From positions 2,134,501 through 2,198,500 of the forward strand of contig NC_012623.1 of assembly GCF_000022485.1 (NCBI RefSeq): DNA of 64,000 nt, given 5' to 3'. Numbering within the stretch: position 1 is the first letter of the stretch; every line of letters starts with the position of its first letter. Under the pieces are notes generated by a model. That model did no database searches, had not been told where the DNA came from, and saw only the letters and a list, made by a program, of their open reading frames with translations. A program made the position numbers and the translations under genes. The DNA comes from Sulfolobus islandicus Y.N.15.51 (GTDB lineage: Archaea > Thermoproteota > Thermoprotei_A > Sulfolobales > Sulfolobaceae). Shown here in pieces: positions 54,010-63,008 of the stretch.

Positions 54010-55272
54010 TTAAGTTCTATACCATTGTTCTAGCTTTTTGAGATCTATAAACTCAGCCTCTTCATTAGTTTTTGAAAAGCTTTTTGCAAATATTATGTAT
54101 TTTTTAACGTCTAGTCCTAAATCTTCAACTTTTCTTTTTAATTCGTAAAGTACTTTCTCCCCATTTATTCCTTCACTCCACTTACATTCACCAGCTATTC
54201 CATCTCCATATATATCTATTTCCACATCCTTAAACCAGAGCCTTTCTACCTTAACCTTATATACGTCCTCCACGTACTCTCTAGCTATTTTCTCAAAAAT
54301 TCTCCCTAAGTATACGTTATACTCGTCCTCTTTTATCTCATAAATTCCTTCCTCTATTAAGCTTAAGTTTGGATAAATGAATGTGAACCAGAAAAGTGTA
54401 AAATTATCCTTAATATAATACCTAGCACCCTTCTTCATCTTATAGGGGAACTCCTTTCCTATTATTCCTATTTTCTCAAGTTTATTTAAATATGAAGAAA
54501 CGTCTCCACTTATTCTAACAAAGTCCTTTATTTCCCCTAACGTATTTTTGCCAGAAGAAATTGCGTGCAATATTTCCTTATACGTACCAATCTCAGAAAA
54601 CTCGTATCTTAACATAAAGTCTATCTCATCTTTTATAAAAGAGTCAACTTCTTTTAATTCTGCATTGATCCACTTTAAGAATGGAGTTTTAGCCTTTGTG
54701 AGGTAAAAAGGCACTCCACCGGCAAAACCGTAAACGTGTATTGCATCAATTAGAGAGAAATTAAATCCTTTCAGATCTTTAAATTTGAGCTCTTTTAATT
54801 CCATAGACGCAGTCCTCCTACCGTAAAGAGGGCTTTTATAGGATATTGCGTCTTCCATCATGGAAATGGAAGAGCCAAGTAAAATTAGCTTAGTTTTACT
54901 ACCTTTTAGAGTCTCATCAACAATTTTTTGGAAGGTTGATAATATGCTCTCATCCTCTTTTATCATATACGGAAATTCATCTATTATGATAATCTTATCT
55001 CTCAAATAGTGAAAAATTGCCTCCCAATCTTCCTTTACGTATTTTATGTCTTCGTATTTACTTTCCGTCAATTCCTTGAATTTTCTTAAATTGTTTTTTT
55101 CTGTAGCTAAATAATATATGAAATCATAACCATTAACAGCGTTTATGATGAGGAAAGTCTTTCCTATTCTTCTCCTTCCGTAAATTATTATAAGCTCTAA
55201 ATCATTTGATGAAAGCCTTTTCTTCAAGGCTTGTAACTCTCTTTCTCTATTTACCATATTCATAAATATCAT
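54010..55272 (-). CDS. Archaeal AAA ATPase with C-terminal DUF234-type nuclease-like domain
   Basis: 420 aa. Walker A is GRRRIGKTFLI near residue 32 and Walker B KIIIIDEFPYM near 95; the sensor KLILLGSSISMM follows at about 130. A winged-helix part (GEIKDFVRISGDVSSYLNKL) is near 245-265. The C-terminal VEIDIYGDGIAGECKWSE has the D-x(n)-E-x-K pattern of a PD-(D/E)XK fold. This domain order is that of the archaeal ATPase/DUF234 family, whose cellular role is unclear. Starts at Met 1 or Met 4 are possible. Confidence 0.85.
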   Translation of the reverse strand: MIFMNMVNRERELQALKKRLSSNDLELIIIYGRRRIGKTFLIINAVNGYDFIYYLATEKNNLRKFKELTESKYEDIKYVKEDWEAIFHYLRDKIIIIDEFPYMIKEDESILSTFQKIVDETLKGSKTKLILLGSSISMMEDAISYKSPLYGRRTASMELKELKFKDLKGFNFSLIDAIHVYGFAGGVPFYLTKAKTPFLKWINAELKEVDSFIKDEIDFMLRYEFSEIGTYKEILHAISSGKNTLGEIKDFVRISGDVSSYLNKLEKIGIIGKEFPYKMKKGARYYIKDNFTLFWFTFIYPNLSLIEEGIYEIKEDEYNVYLGRIFEKIAREYVEDVYKVKVERLWFKDVEIDIYGDGIAGECKWSEGINGEKVLYELKRKVEDLGLDVKKYIIFAKSFSKTNEEAEFIDLKKLEQWYRT

Positions 55273-55804
55273 ATTCTAAAATATGATATTTAAAATTATG
55301 CTTAACGTCTAAGAATAGTAAATGAACAGTAGTTCACGGAAATTTCCTTACCATAAAAAATTATAATATTCGCTCATGAGGGGTCATTCATGCATCCTTT
55401 GCGAATTCAGTTTATTTAAAGAATCGTAATGAATTTAATCAAATACCACCCCACTGACTAGGTGGAGATCCACGCTCAGCAGTTTGCTTTGTTATCTCCA
55501 TCTTATTCATGAATTACAATTCGCAAAAGAGACCTGAATCACCCCAGTCATAAGCAGTTATAGGCCTTGTTAGGTTAAGCATTATTAGAATCTTGTACTT
55601 AAGGTTAGTAGTAATGCAGTAATAATGCTTTAGATTGGACTTTTCTAATTATATTGAAGTAAGTTTAGTTTATATAAGAATATAAAATTAAAATAGATCT
55701 TTACAATAGAACTATTAAAAATCTAAGGTAACTGAGATGTTAGGAGGAGTAGCGGTCGCGGTTATATGCCATGACAAAAAGAACGACAAGCCTCGCCCCT
55801 TCTC
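55273..55804. other. Intergenic region with IS-related hairpin sequence
   Basis: About 530 bp without a gene. GGAGAT (55463) and ATCTCC (55496) form a long hairpin around a TGCTTTGTTATC string similar to the IS5-like end. Near 55790 the arm GCCTCGCCCC begins a hairpin that is completed after the ISH3-like element (GGGCGGGGAGC at 57008-57018). Confidence 0.45.
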
Positions 55805-55916
55805 GGTAGACCCAAAATCATATTAGAAAAAATATTTCTAGTAGGATAATATCGAATTTATAAAAGATAAAGAAATTTATAAGAGTATAAAGAATTCAAT
55901 TGAAGAAAGGGTTTAA

Positions 55917-55979
55917 GGTGAGGGAGATGTGGTATTACCACGTGAGTAAGTGAGATGGTAACACCCGGTCTCCCTCACC
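55917..55979 (+). promoter_or_regulatory. Long hairpin in the leader of the transposase
   Basis: GGTGAGGGAGA (55917-55927) pairs perfectly with TCTCCCTCACC (55969-55979). A second dyad, TGGTATTACCA, lies inside. It precedes ATG 56014 by about 35 nt. It may stop transcription coming from outside or block translation of such transcripts, as in other IS elements. Confidence 0.6.
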
Positions 55980-56013
55980 AAACATTCAACAAATAGGATA
56001 TAAATTACTTTCC

Positions 56014-56988
56014 ATGTTGAACTTCCAAGGGGAAAAGGTAGAGAAGGTAGCGAAAACTCTCATCCCCGCGTGTTTGTGGAACGACTCTGTAGAGAACAAG
56101 TCCAGAGCGTATGACGTATCCCCACAGACCGTGAGGAATTACGTAGTGAAACAAGGGATGGAAGTGATTGAAAAGCTATTGGAAAGAGCTAGGAAAATAT
56201 CCTTGGAGATATTAAAGGGGGTAAAGGAGATAGATCTTTCAATAGACTGGACAACCAAGACGTGGTATGGGAAACCAGTGAAAGGGAGCTCTGAAAAAGG
56301 AAACTCGTGGAACTACGCAACAACCAAGTATAAGGGGAAAGTACTTTTACTTGCCTTTATTCCGCAAGTGAACGGTATGACTAAGGACGAGATAGTGAAG
56401 GTTCTTGTGGAGCAAGTAATGGCAATGGGATTCAAGATAAGGTTGATGACTCTTGACGCTGGTTTCTACACAGTTGATGTGCTCAATTTCATTTCACAGT
56501 TTAAGTATATAGTTGCTGTGCCTGTTGGGGATGTTAAGGTTTATGAGGAGTTTGACGGAGAGTATATGACAAATAGTAAGAGGCATAGGAGGGATGGGCA
56601 GGTCAAGTTCAGGCTCCTCGTGTACAGCAAGGAAAAAGTGAGGAGAAAGAGTCTTGTTTATTTTGCTAGGGCTACTAATCTAGACCTATCCAAGAGGGAA
56701 GTGTTGGATTTGTACAATAAGGTAAGAGGTCCCATAGAGACCTCTTATAGGAACATTAAGGCTTTTCTTCCATTTACTGGTTCTACTAAGTTTGTTTTTC
56801 GCACGTTGATCTTCGTGCTGGCCCTTGTACTCTACTCCTTATATACCATATTCAAGGGGGAGGTGGGGAGAGAGGAGTTTAGATTATTATTAATTCTTTT
56901 ATTTCCTGATTTATTCAATCCAGAGAATTTTACATTTAATATAATTGAAACACTTATTTACACTATAGATTTATTTTTAAGGAGGTGA
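56014..56988 (+). CDS. ISH3-like (IS4-related) DDE transposase
   Basis: A 324-aa protein. DDE-type residues are seen in LSIDWTTKTWYG (first Asp), LMTLDAGFYTVDVL (second Asp) and VRGPIETSYRNIKAF (Glu in a Y-R-E-like helix). An N-terminal helix-turn-helix (YDVSPQTVRNYVVKQGM) is near residue 35. The frame is intact between terminal repeats, so the element may be active. Assignment to ISH3 rather than another IS4 relative is from memory of the Y-R-x-I-K pattern. Confidence 0.82.
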   Translation: MLNFQGEKVEKVAKTLIPACLWNDSVENKSRAYDVSPQTVRNYVVKQGMEVIEKLLERARKISLEILKGVKEIDLSIDWTTKTWYGKPVKGSSEKGNSWNYATTKYKGKVLLLAFIPQVNGMTKDEIVKVLVEQVMAMGFKIRLMTLDAGFYTVDVLNFISQFKYIVAVPVGDVKVYEEFDGEYMTNSKRHRRDGQVKFRLLVYSKEKVRRKSLVYFARATNLDLSKREVLDLYNKVRGPIETSYRNIKAFLPFTGSTKFVFRTLIFVLALVLYSLYTIFKGEVGREEFRLLLILLFPDLFNPENFTFNIIETLIYTIDLFLRR

Positions 56989-57089
56989 TTTTGGGTCTAC
57001 CGTTTAGGGCGGGGAGCTTCCGGTATAAAAACCTTTCCATGAAAAATCGAGCATAGTCCACACTACTTACGCAAGTGATGAAACCTGCT

Positions 57090-58035
57090 TTACTCACTAG
57101 CATCAAAGGGCTTATTATAATACAGCACAGCCCAAGTAATAACAGCCAATTTCCTTGCACAAGCAGTAATCAACTTCTTACCCTTTAACCTACCCTTGTG
57201 CTCCTCATAAAAACGCTTGATAACAGGATTAACCTTAATAGCAGTCAAAGCTGCCAGGTAAAAAGCCCTCCTCAAAACAGCATCACCTTTTTTAGAAATA
57301 CCCCTTGAGACAACACTCTTACCACTAGACTCAACAAGAGGATCGAGACCACAATAAGCAACAAACCTCTTCTTATCACTAAAGCGCCTAACATCACCAA
57401 CCCTAGCCAAAATAATACAACCCAAGGTTTTACCAATACCAGGAATAGTGAAAATCAAACTATCCTTGGAAACAACATTCTCAAGCTCTTTCTCAATCTC
57501 CCTCTTCCTAGTTTTAAGCCTCTCAAGCTCCTCCAAAAGAAACCTCAGCCAAGACAATACTATCCCCACCCCTCAAAACCTCCTCCAAGTTTTTCTTAGA
57601 CAAACTATCCCTATAGCCTAAAAGTACCAAATCCCTCCTCAACCTATTCTTAACCCTAGCAATACTCCTAGTAACAAAATCCCACTGGCTAGTCAACTCC
57701 CTAGCATCACTTGTTGTAAACCCACTACCCATACTTACAACTAATTCCGCAAGCTTTTTAGCATCATTCTTATCACTCTTCTTACCCCTAAAACCCTTGA
57801 ACTTCTTGAGAATAAAGGGATTAATGATCCTAACATCATACTCATTATTCAAGTACTTTGCTAGGTTAACGTGGTAAACTCCAGTACTCTCAATACCCAC
57901 TTTGCAACCCTTAGGCAAGATCTTCCTTATCTCCTCATAACCTCGCTTATCATTAGTAAACTCGTAGAGTTTACCTTGAAAATACATGATTAATTTATCT
58001 TTTGATACATCTATTCCTGCGACTGGGGCCTCCAA
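57090..58035 (-). pseudogene. IS110-family transposase, frameshifted
   Basis: The N-terminal frame (58035-57523, TTG start) has VAGIDVSKDKLIMYFQ, VGIESTGVYHVNLAK and KKSDKNDAKKL, the DEDD half. The C-terminal frame (57569-57090) has IPGIGKTLGCIILARVGDV and CGLDPLVESSGKSVVSRG, the Ser half. They overlap near 57555 (RGGDSIVL then SWLRFLLEELERL), so one base is wrong. It is a different IS110 subgroup from the copy at 16029. The element runs from about 57040 to about 58150. Confidence 0.85.
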
Positions 58036-58100
58036 TTGTACTCACCCTTATGTTTTATTCGGGCTTTTTGCCCAACTTCCGGTTCGAATTGGAGGAGGCC
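58027..58100 (-). ncRNA. Candidate bridge RNA of the second IS110
   Basis: On the minus strand GGCCTCCTCCAATT (58100-58087) pairs, with a 3-nt bulge, with AATTGGAGGCC (58037-58027). Inside is a GGGC/GCCC hairpin (58073-58070 with 58064-58061). Spacings (13 nt before and 23 nt after the inner hairpin) mirror the other IS110 leader (14 and 25). The transposase start lies in the last arm. The element's own RNA and loops are unproven. Confidence 0.62.
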
Positions 58101-58149
58101 AAGCTCCCCGTCGAGCTTTAAGCCCAAGGAAGTCAACGGCCTACACCCC

Positions 58150-58178
58150 AGTCAGATCTGTATTACTCAGATCTGACT
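58150..58178. repeat. Perfect 11-bp inverted repeat
   Basis: AGTCAGATCTG (58150-58160) and CAGATCTGACT (58168-58178) flank TATTACT. Part of it belongs to the 30-bp repeat also found at 1876-1905. It lies between the IS110 leader and the IS630 remnant and may be an element end or target. Confidence 0.6.
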
Positions 58179-58195
58179 AATATGTTTTATATAAG

Positions 58196-58703
58196 GAGGT
58201 CAGGATGTTCCTTGTGTCATGCCCACCTATTCCAATGTTAATTCTAGGGTCTTTGTCGAATTTCTTCGCTTGCTCAAGGTTGGGAATTCCGGTCCAATCG
58301 TTAGTAGTTATTGGAAATTCTTAGCTGATTCTTTTGCAGAATCAAGATGTTAGCAAGCTACGAACTTATCGGACTTACTAGTGTTGATAATGCTAGCTTT
58401 CACAAGTCTTCTTATGTTCTCGCTACTGCTTCTAGGCTTAACATTAATTTGCTCTTCTTGCCTCCCTATTCCTTGGATTTGAATCGTATTGAGTTTGGAA
58501 GGATTTGAAGCGTTGGGTTAATACTTATTATAACTTGGATTATGTTCTGGAGTTTATTGAGGATGAATTCTATTATTTGGTTTTTCAAGGTAATTACACT
58601 GGTTATTGGATTAACAAGTTTCACGATGTGCTTGAGGACCCTGAGGAAGATAGAAGTGGGGAGAAATTTTCTTCTATTTTGTTTATTATCTATTATCAAG
58701 TTT
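58196..58703 (+). pseudogene. IS630-family transposase remnant
   Basis: Fragments in several frames: VDNASFHKSSYVLA (about 58389-58430; second Asp), LNINLLFLPPYSLDLNRIEF (58440 on; the P-Y-S-x-D-L-N-x-I-E motif with the final Asp/Glu) and KRWVNTYYNLDYVL (to 58703). These are the C-terminal marks of Tc1/IS630 DDE transposases. The N-terminus is missing and frames are broken. Confidence 0.75.
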
Positions 58704-58801
58704 AATTTCACAATAATATAAGCTTTTCCCAATGTTTTTCTATATTTTGTTTTAAGAAAAGTATAAGCTCGTTGCATCTATTATGAAAAAGAACTCTGGT
58801 A

Positions 58802-59212
58802 CTATAACTCAGAAACAGATATCTTAACAATTTTTTCTATGAGATCCCTCTTTTTCAATATGTCCTTATCGAAAGTGATAAAAGATTTCGCATTAAGTAA
58901 TAGAGCTGAAGATATCTGAAGAACATCTAGTGTCTTTAGTTGCAATTTAGTGGAGAGCTCTAATGACTTTCTAAATAGCCTGTTCATATCTAGTTCGACA
59001 ACCTTAACGTTACTGACTTTAAGTGCGTATTTTGTTGAGGCTTCTGCTAGAATTTCGTCCTTTAACTTTCTTGAGAAAAAGGAATACAGTTCTAGTACTG
59101 TAACCTCTGATGTCATTAGATCGTTAATTTCCCTAATTTTTAAGGCCTTGTTATAGTTCACATCTTGTTCCACAAAAGAAATTATGACGTTAGTATCAAC
59201 AAATATGCTCAT
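58802..59212 (-). CDS. vapC: VapC-type PIN toxin
   Basis: 136 aa: MSIFVDTNVIISFVEQDVNY (first Asp), TSEVTVLELYSFF (Glu), LQLKTLDVLQISSAL (Asp) and FITFDKDILK (last acidic). The start overlaps the antitoxin end by 4 nt. Complete set of acidic residues; ribonuclease activity expected. Confidence 0.87.
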   Translation of the reverse strand: MSIFVDTNVIISFVEQDVNYNKALKIREINDLMTSEVTVLELYSFFSRKLKDEILAEASTKYALKVSNVKVVELDMNRLFRKSLELSTKLQLKTLDVLQISSALLLNAKSFITFDKDILKKRDLIEKIVKISVSEL

Positions 59213-59454
59213 ACTCTTTCTTCCCTTAAATCTGAAGTGTCTAAACCCTTATACGGGAAACCGTCCTTAAGCCACTTATTTATCAGTTCCTCAACTTTCT
59301 CCTCTTTGGTTATCCATTTCTCGATCTCATTTCTACCGTACTCTATTAGCAAGTTTACGGCCTCGTTTTTAGTTTTAGCAATGCCTAAACTTATCATCTT
59401 TTCTATTAATTCTGAAATCCGCTTGTCCACTTTAATCGTTATTACTACTGACAT
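59209..59454 (-). CDS. vapB: VapB-like antitoxin
   Basis: An 81-aa protein whose N-terminus MSVVITIKVDKRISELIEKM is a ribbon-helix-helix pattern followed by GIAKTKNEAVNLLIEYGRNE, typical of VapB/CopG antitoxins. The C-terminus (WLKDGFPYKGLDTSDLREER) would bind the toxin. It is coupled to vapC by a 4-nt overlap. Confidence 0.8.
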   Translation of the reverse strand: MSVVITIKVDKRISELIEKMISLGIAKTKNEAVNLLIEYGRNEIEKWITKEEKVEELINKWLKDGFPYKGLDTSDLREERV

Positions 59455-59464
59455 ATAATATATT

Positions 59465-59480
59465 ATATAGGTATACCAAT
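59465..59480 (-). promoter_or_regulatory. Candidate VapB operator
   Basis: The palindrome GGTATACC (59470-59477) lies about 16-23 nt before the vapB start at 59454, in the promoter region, next to TATA-like runs. Autoregulation by VapB is usual; binding is inferred. Confidence 0.4.
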
Positions 59481-59501
59481 ATAAGTTTTTATCTAACTAG
59501 C

Positions 59502-59617
59502 TACTTTGTTGATATCTTCAATTTATTTCATAAGTATGATACAACGTAAGGAGAATTTTTCAGTAATTAATATTTATTTCAACGTTATTATCAAACTCAT
59601 ACCCCTCTGCCCGGTAG
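59502..59617 (-). mobile_element. Remnant of an ISC1058-like element end
   Basis: About 110 bp match 15533-15643, from the CTTTGTTGATAT terminal repeat through the 3' noncoding part to the last codons of the IS5-type transposase. IS607 copy B inserted at a GG within it. The rest of the IS5 element is not found on the other side. Confidence 0.75.
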
Positions 59618-59627
59618 CCGTTTGTCC

Positions 59628-60854
59628 CTACACTTTCATTTCAATCATTTTATGTTCATTCATGATCGAGTGTAGGGACTTAGCCCTCAACCACCTTATA
59701 GGTGGGTCATGGGACTCCTTCGAGCCCAACGACACGGGGCTCACATCTCCAGCTCTCCTCGCTAAGTTGTACAGTGCAACTACATCCCTATGCCACTTTT
59801 CCTTCCCCTTCTCACAAACACCAACCCTTGGGGCATCGCCCCCATCGAGTTGGTAAACGATCTTCGCCCCATGAATTGGGCAAACAGTGGAAGTATAAGA
59901 TGGGTTAACTAAGACCACGGGGACACCAAACTCCCTAGCCTTCTCAATAATAGCATTCTTCATTGAGGAAAATGCAGATCTATAAATCCTCAACCTAAGC
60001 TGAGAGTCTTTCACGTCCTTTATCATATGCTCTGGAGTTCTCCTTGGCAAGTCCTCTAAAACTATGACACTCCTACTTTCAAAAGCCTCTTTAACGATCA
60101 GCTTGGCTAATTTCCTCCTAATGTCTACTTTCTTATCCCTCTCCCTCAGCCTCTTTAACTTCCTCCTCACTTCCCTATCCTTAGTTGACTTACCAGTAGT
60201 TATTGCCTTCCTCCTATACTCATAGCCCAGAGTAATCCTCTTAGTGTTAGTCTCTAAAAGCATCGGTTTTCCATCAACTAATATAGAGACTGAATTCTCA
60301 TTAAGGTCGACGGGGATGAAACTCTTAGGTTCATAAGGTTTAGGCTCATCCTTCTTAAAAATGACGTAGAACTCTACAACATTTCCCTTCATCAGCCTAA
60401 ACCTGGCCTCACTCGCAATCCTCCAGCCCTTATTATAATATCTCCAGAAGATCTTAGGGAAGGTTGGTGAAATGAGAATCCTACTCCTCTTTGTGGAAAT
60501 TGAAATCGTGTCGAGGCTGAACTTCCACAGATGATCATCCAGGTGAATAGTAACTCTCCTCACAGACGGTTTCTCAGTGTAACTCCTCCCTCTCTTCTTC
60601 AACTTCTCAAAACTGTCTAATCTCTCGCTTGCATCCTCACAAGCTGTGTAAATATAATGGGAGGGTAAGTCCTTATGCTTCTCCCTCTCAGTCCTGTAAA
60701 CTCCAGCTTTAATCCTGGTGAAGGAGGTAGTTTTGTTTGACAGCCCATAATTTATTGCCTCCTCTAGAACCTCTCTGTACTCCTTCTCGACCTCCTTAAG
60801 TGCTGAGTATGTAGAATAGTCAACCCTAACCCTTAACTTCACTGTCCTCTCCAC
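59628..60854 (-). CDS. tnpB: IS607 TnpB nuclease (copy B)
   Basis: 408 aa, differing from copy A by a few substitutions and a two-residue deletion near the C-terminus (PIRWLRAK instead of PTVSGWLRAK), which also shortens the hairpin in the omega RNA part. The RuvC residues in FIPVDLNENSV, VIVLEDLPRRT and WHRDVVALYN are intact. The unusual zinc-ribbon (CPIHG) is shared with copy A. Confidence 0.9.
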   Translation of the reverse strand: MERTVKLRVRVDYSTYSALKEVEKEYREVLEEAINYGLSNKTTSFTRIKAGVYRTEREKHKDLPSHYIYTACEDASERLDSFEKLKKRGRSYTEKPSVRRVTIHLDDHLWKFSLDTISISTKRSRILISPTFPKIFWRYYNKGWRIASEARFRLMKGNVVEFYVIFKKDEPKPYEPKSFIPVDLNENSVSILVDGKPMLLETNTKRITLGYEYRRKAITTGKSTKDREVRRKLKRLRERDKKVDIRRKLAKLIVKEAFESRSVIVLEDLPRRTPEHMIKDVKDSQLRLRIYRSAFSSMKNAIIEKAREFGVPVVLVNPSYTSTVCPIHGAKIVYQLDGGDAPRVGVCEKGKEKWHRDVVALYNLARRAGDVSPVSLGSKESHDPPIRWLRAKSLHSIMNEHKMIEMKV

Positions 60855-61467
60855 TCAACTCACCTATTAACTTTTTTACACCTTGAACTAGGAGTGTTTT
60901 CTTGTGACTCCTCATTCCGTAAATTTTCCCTGCGAATGAGGTAATGATTGAGATTAAGTCCTCAACTAGCTCTTGTGCGTCATCTTTGGGCTCCTCACCG
61001 AAAACTACTTCAATCTTAACTCCCATGGTTGAGAAGAACTCTTCAAGGTATTCAAACCCAAATCTTGTAAGTCTGTCTTTGTATGTTATTAATACGATGT
61101 CTACACTCCTTCCCTCAACAAGTTTGAATAACTTAAGCAATCCTTTCCTTTGTGTGTTCAACCCGCTAGCTATATCTTTCAAAACTTCGACCACTTTATA
61201 ACCTTTTGCTGTTGCGTAATTTGTTAGGTAGTTTATTTGTCTCTCCAAGTCTTCTTTTTGGTCTGCTGATGAAACCCTTGCGTAAATTACTGCTCTTGGT
61301 TCTTCCCTCCTCTCTAAGTACTTCTTAATCTCGCTGTAAGGTATCCTGTACTTCCCTCCTTCAGTTGTTACTACCCTTATTTTCCCTTCTCTAATCCACC
61401 GTAGGAGTGTTGAGTATGAAATGCTGAGCAGTTGGCAAGCCTCCTTAGGTCTCAGTAGTCTCTCCAC
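60826..61467 (-). CDS. tnpA: IS607 serine recombinase (copy B)
   Basis: 213 aa, nearly identical to the enzyme at 51305. Differences include EPRAVIYARVSSADQKEDL against ETRAVIYARVSSTDQREDL. The catalytic Ser and the MerR-like helix-turn-helix are intact. Start GTG 61467; overlaps tnpB by 29 nt. Confidence 0.92.
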   Translation of the reverse strand: MERLLRPKEACQLLSISYSTLLRWIREGKIRVVTTEGGKYRIPYSEIKKYLERREEPRAVIYARVSSADQKEDLERQINYLTNYATAKGYKVVEVLKDIASGLNTQRKGLLKLFKLVEGRSVDIVLITYKDRLTRFGFEYLEEFFSTMGVKIEVVFGEEPKDDAQELVEDLISIITSFAGKIYGMRSHKKTLLVQGVKKLIGELSGEDSEVKG

Positions 61468-61612
61468 AAGATTAGTTGATAATAAATAAATATAAAAAGA
61501 TTTCTATTAACGTGAGAAAGGATTCAGTCCAGCCTCTCTCTCACTCTTAAGCGAATAACCGTAAGCTACAATCAAGTTACTGCCTAAGTCACTTTCAACT
61601 GAGAAAGACCTT

Positions 61613-62500
61613 TTGCTCAAGGTCGATAAAGTATTTCCATGGGAAACGTTTAGGGGTAAACTTGAGTCACTTTACTCCAAGAAACCCAAGTGGGACGTTA
61701 TATTACTCCTCAAAGTCCTATTAATCAAGTTCGTCTACGAAATCTCTTGGTTAGAGGGAGAAATTAGGGATAGCAAAATGTTTATGAAATTCTTAGGTGG
61801 GAAAGTCCCACCAAAAAAGCATTCTTCTTCTACAAGAAACAGTTGTTGATGAGGGGGAGAGAATGTGGACAACTCTAATGACTCAACAAGGCCTTAGACA
61901 AGGTGATTAACGAGTATAGGGAGAAGGGTTTCGAACTTGAGGTAGGAAGAGAAAAAACGACAAATTCGAGAACTATTACATAATTGATACATTCTTCCGC
62001 GAGGGAAAGAGGAGTTTTCAAACCGGTCTAGAGAAGATGTCACTTGACCTTGATGAGATGAAATTTAACGACGATTTTCTCCTCATGAGTTATAGTGTTT
62101 CTAAGCTCAAGTACTTTACAAGCTTTAGTATAAGGGTGGTTGGGGTAGGAAGCATGGTAAGTCATACTTTGGTTTTAAGGTTTGTTGAAAGGAGGACTAA
62201 TTTTGTTAGGAATTTTAAGGTTGGCTAATTTGAGTGATTTGGCCTTTTCCTTTGATGGTTTTAAGCTCTTGGCTGATAGGGCTTCTAGGAAGAACATCTT
62301 GGTTAAGGGTGTTAGTTCTGCTAGACTTCCCGTTGAGGGATCAAGATTAGGGAAGGTAGGGCTTCAACAACGACTTTGAAGGGTGCTGTGATAGAGGTCT
62401 TCTTCCTCAACCTCTATCGCAATCTTGAAGTACTCTTAACGAGGATTGGGACAAGGGTAGGGTTAATTAACAAATTTCGCTTACTAGTTTTAGTTGTGAG
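61613..62500 (+). pseudogene. Decayed transposase of another IS family
   Basis: Three frame pieces: FPWETFRGKLESLYSKKPKW with LLLKVLLIKFVYEISW (61613 on; the N-terminal part of IS5/IS4-like transposases), DLDEMKFNDDFLLMSYSV in the middle and ASRKNILVKGVSSARLPVEG with a final VVSITNFIGKLYNYLY at about 62480. Many stops. Family not determined; it differs from the IS5 copy at 17220. Confidence 0.6.
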
Positions 62501-62623
62501 TATAACAAATTTTATTGGAAAATTATACAATTATTTGTATAATACTTGTTAATATATATTATATAATCTTTTCTAGTTGAATATAATGAATAATTTTATA
62601 ACAAGAAATATTATATTCAAGAT

Positions 62624-62656
62624 AATTTTTCAATTTTGCTCAAGCTTGATAACGTC
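62624..62656. repeat. IS-end-like repeat shared with 29037-29070
   Basis: The pattern AATTTTTCAATTTTGCTCAA and the following TGATAACGTC match 29037-29070 with a few changes. In both places it follows a decayed transposase region, so it is probably a common IS end. Confidence 0.5.
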
Positions 62657-62722
62657 AAGTGAAAAAAATCGTAAAAAGCAACTAACGGTTGAAATAAAGA
62701 AGAACTGAGAAGTTAAACTCAA

Positions 62723-62790
62723 TAGACAAGAATGTCGAATTTTTGTGAAAATCTTTATTAATGTCTACGGCTAATAGACACATATGTCTA
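62723..62790. promoter_or_regulatory. Operator array of VapBC (TAGACA/TGTCTA half-sites)
   Basis: Half-sites TAGACA and TGTCGA at 62723-62728 and 62733-62738 (4-nt spacer), TGTCTA at 62762-62767, then TAGACA at 62775-62780 and TGTCTA at 62785-62790 (4-nt spacer). The last site overlaps the vapB start ATG 62784. Two identically spaced inverted pairs before a toxin-antitoxin operon suggest repressor binding. Confidence 0.65.
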
Positions 62791-63008
62791 CAGTGATAAG
62801 CGTGAGGATAAAGAAGGAGATAAAGGAGGAATTAGAAAAACATGGAGTAGACATTGATCAAGAGGTAAGAAAATTTTTAGAGGAACTTTACCTAAAGGTT
62901 AAGGCTAAAGAATACATAAATAAATGGATTGAAGACCTTAAGGACGTTAAACCTAGTGAGGAAGGGTTCTCATCAAATTCCGTGAGGGAAGATCGTGAGA
63001 GTCATTGA
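62784..63008 (+). CDS. vapB: VapB-like antitoxin
   Basis: A 74-aa protein with MSTVISVRIKKEIKEELEKH (ribbon-helix-helix pattern) and an acidic C-terminal half (PSEEGFSSNSVREDRE). It overlaps vapC by 14 nt and likely binds the half-site array over its own start. Confidence 0.75.
   Translation: MSTVISVRIKKEIKEELEKHGVDIDQEVRKFLEELYLKVKAKEYINKWIEDLKDVKPSEEGFSSNSVREDRESH

Larger units (their letters stand above)
55805..57001 (+). mobile_element. ISH3-like element
   Basis: Perfect 16-bp terminal inverted repeats GGTAGACCCAAAATCA (55805-55820 and, inverted, 56986-57001) bound a 1197-bp element with one transposase. No clear target duplication is visible. The flanks together form a GC-rich hairpin, so it inserted into the loop of an inverted repeat. 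A solo end occurs at 1999-2038. Confidence 0.85.
59618..61528 (-). mobile_element. IS607-family element, copy B
   Basis: 1911 bp, inverted relative to copy A and nearly identical, with CC (GG on the element strand) at both borders (59618-59619 and 61529-61530). It carries both genes intact. The two copies form long inverted repeats that could recombine and invert the 6.5 kb between them. Confidence 0.92.

Noticed and set aside
58466-58777. 103-aa minus-strand frame
   Set aside because: It is antisense to the IS630 remnant, whose plus-strand motifs are clear.
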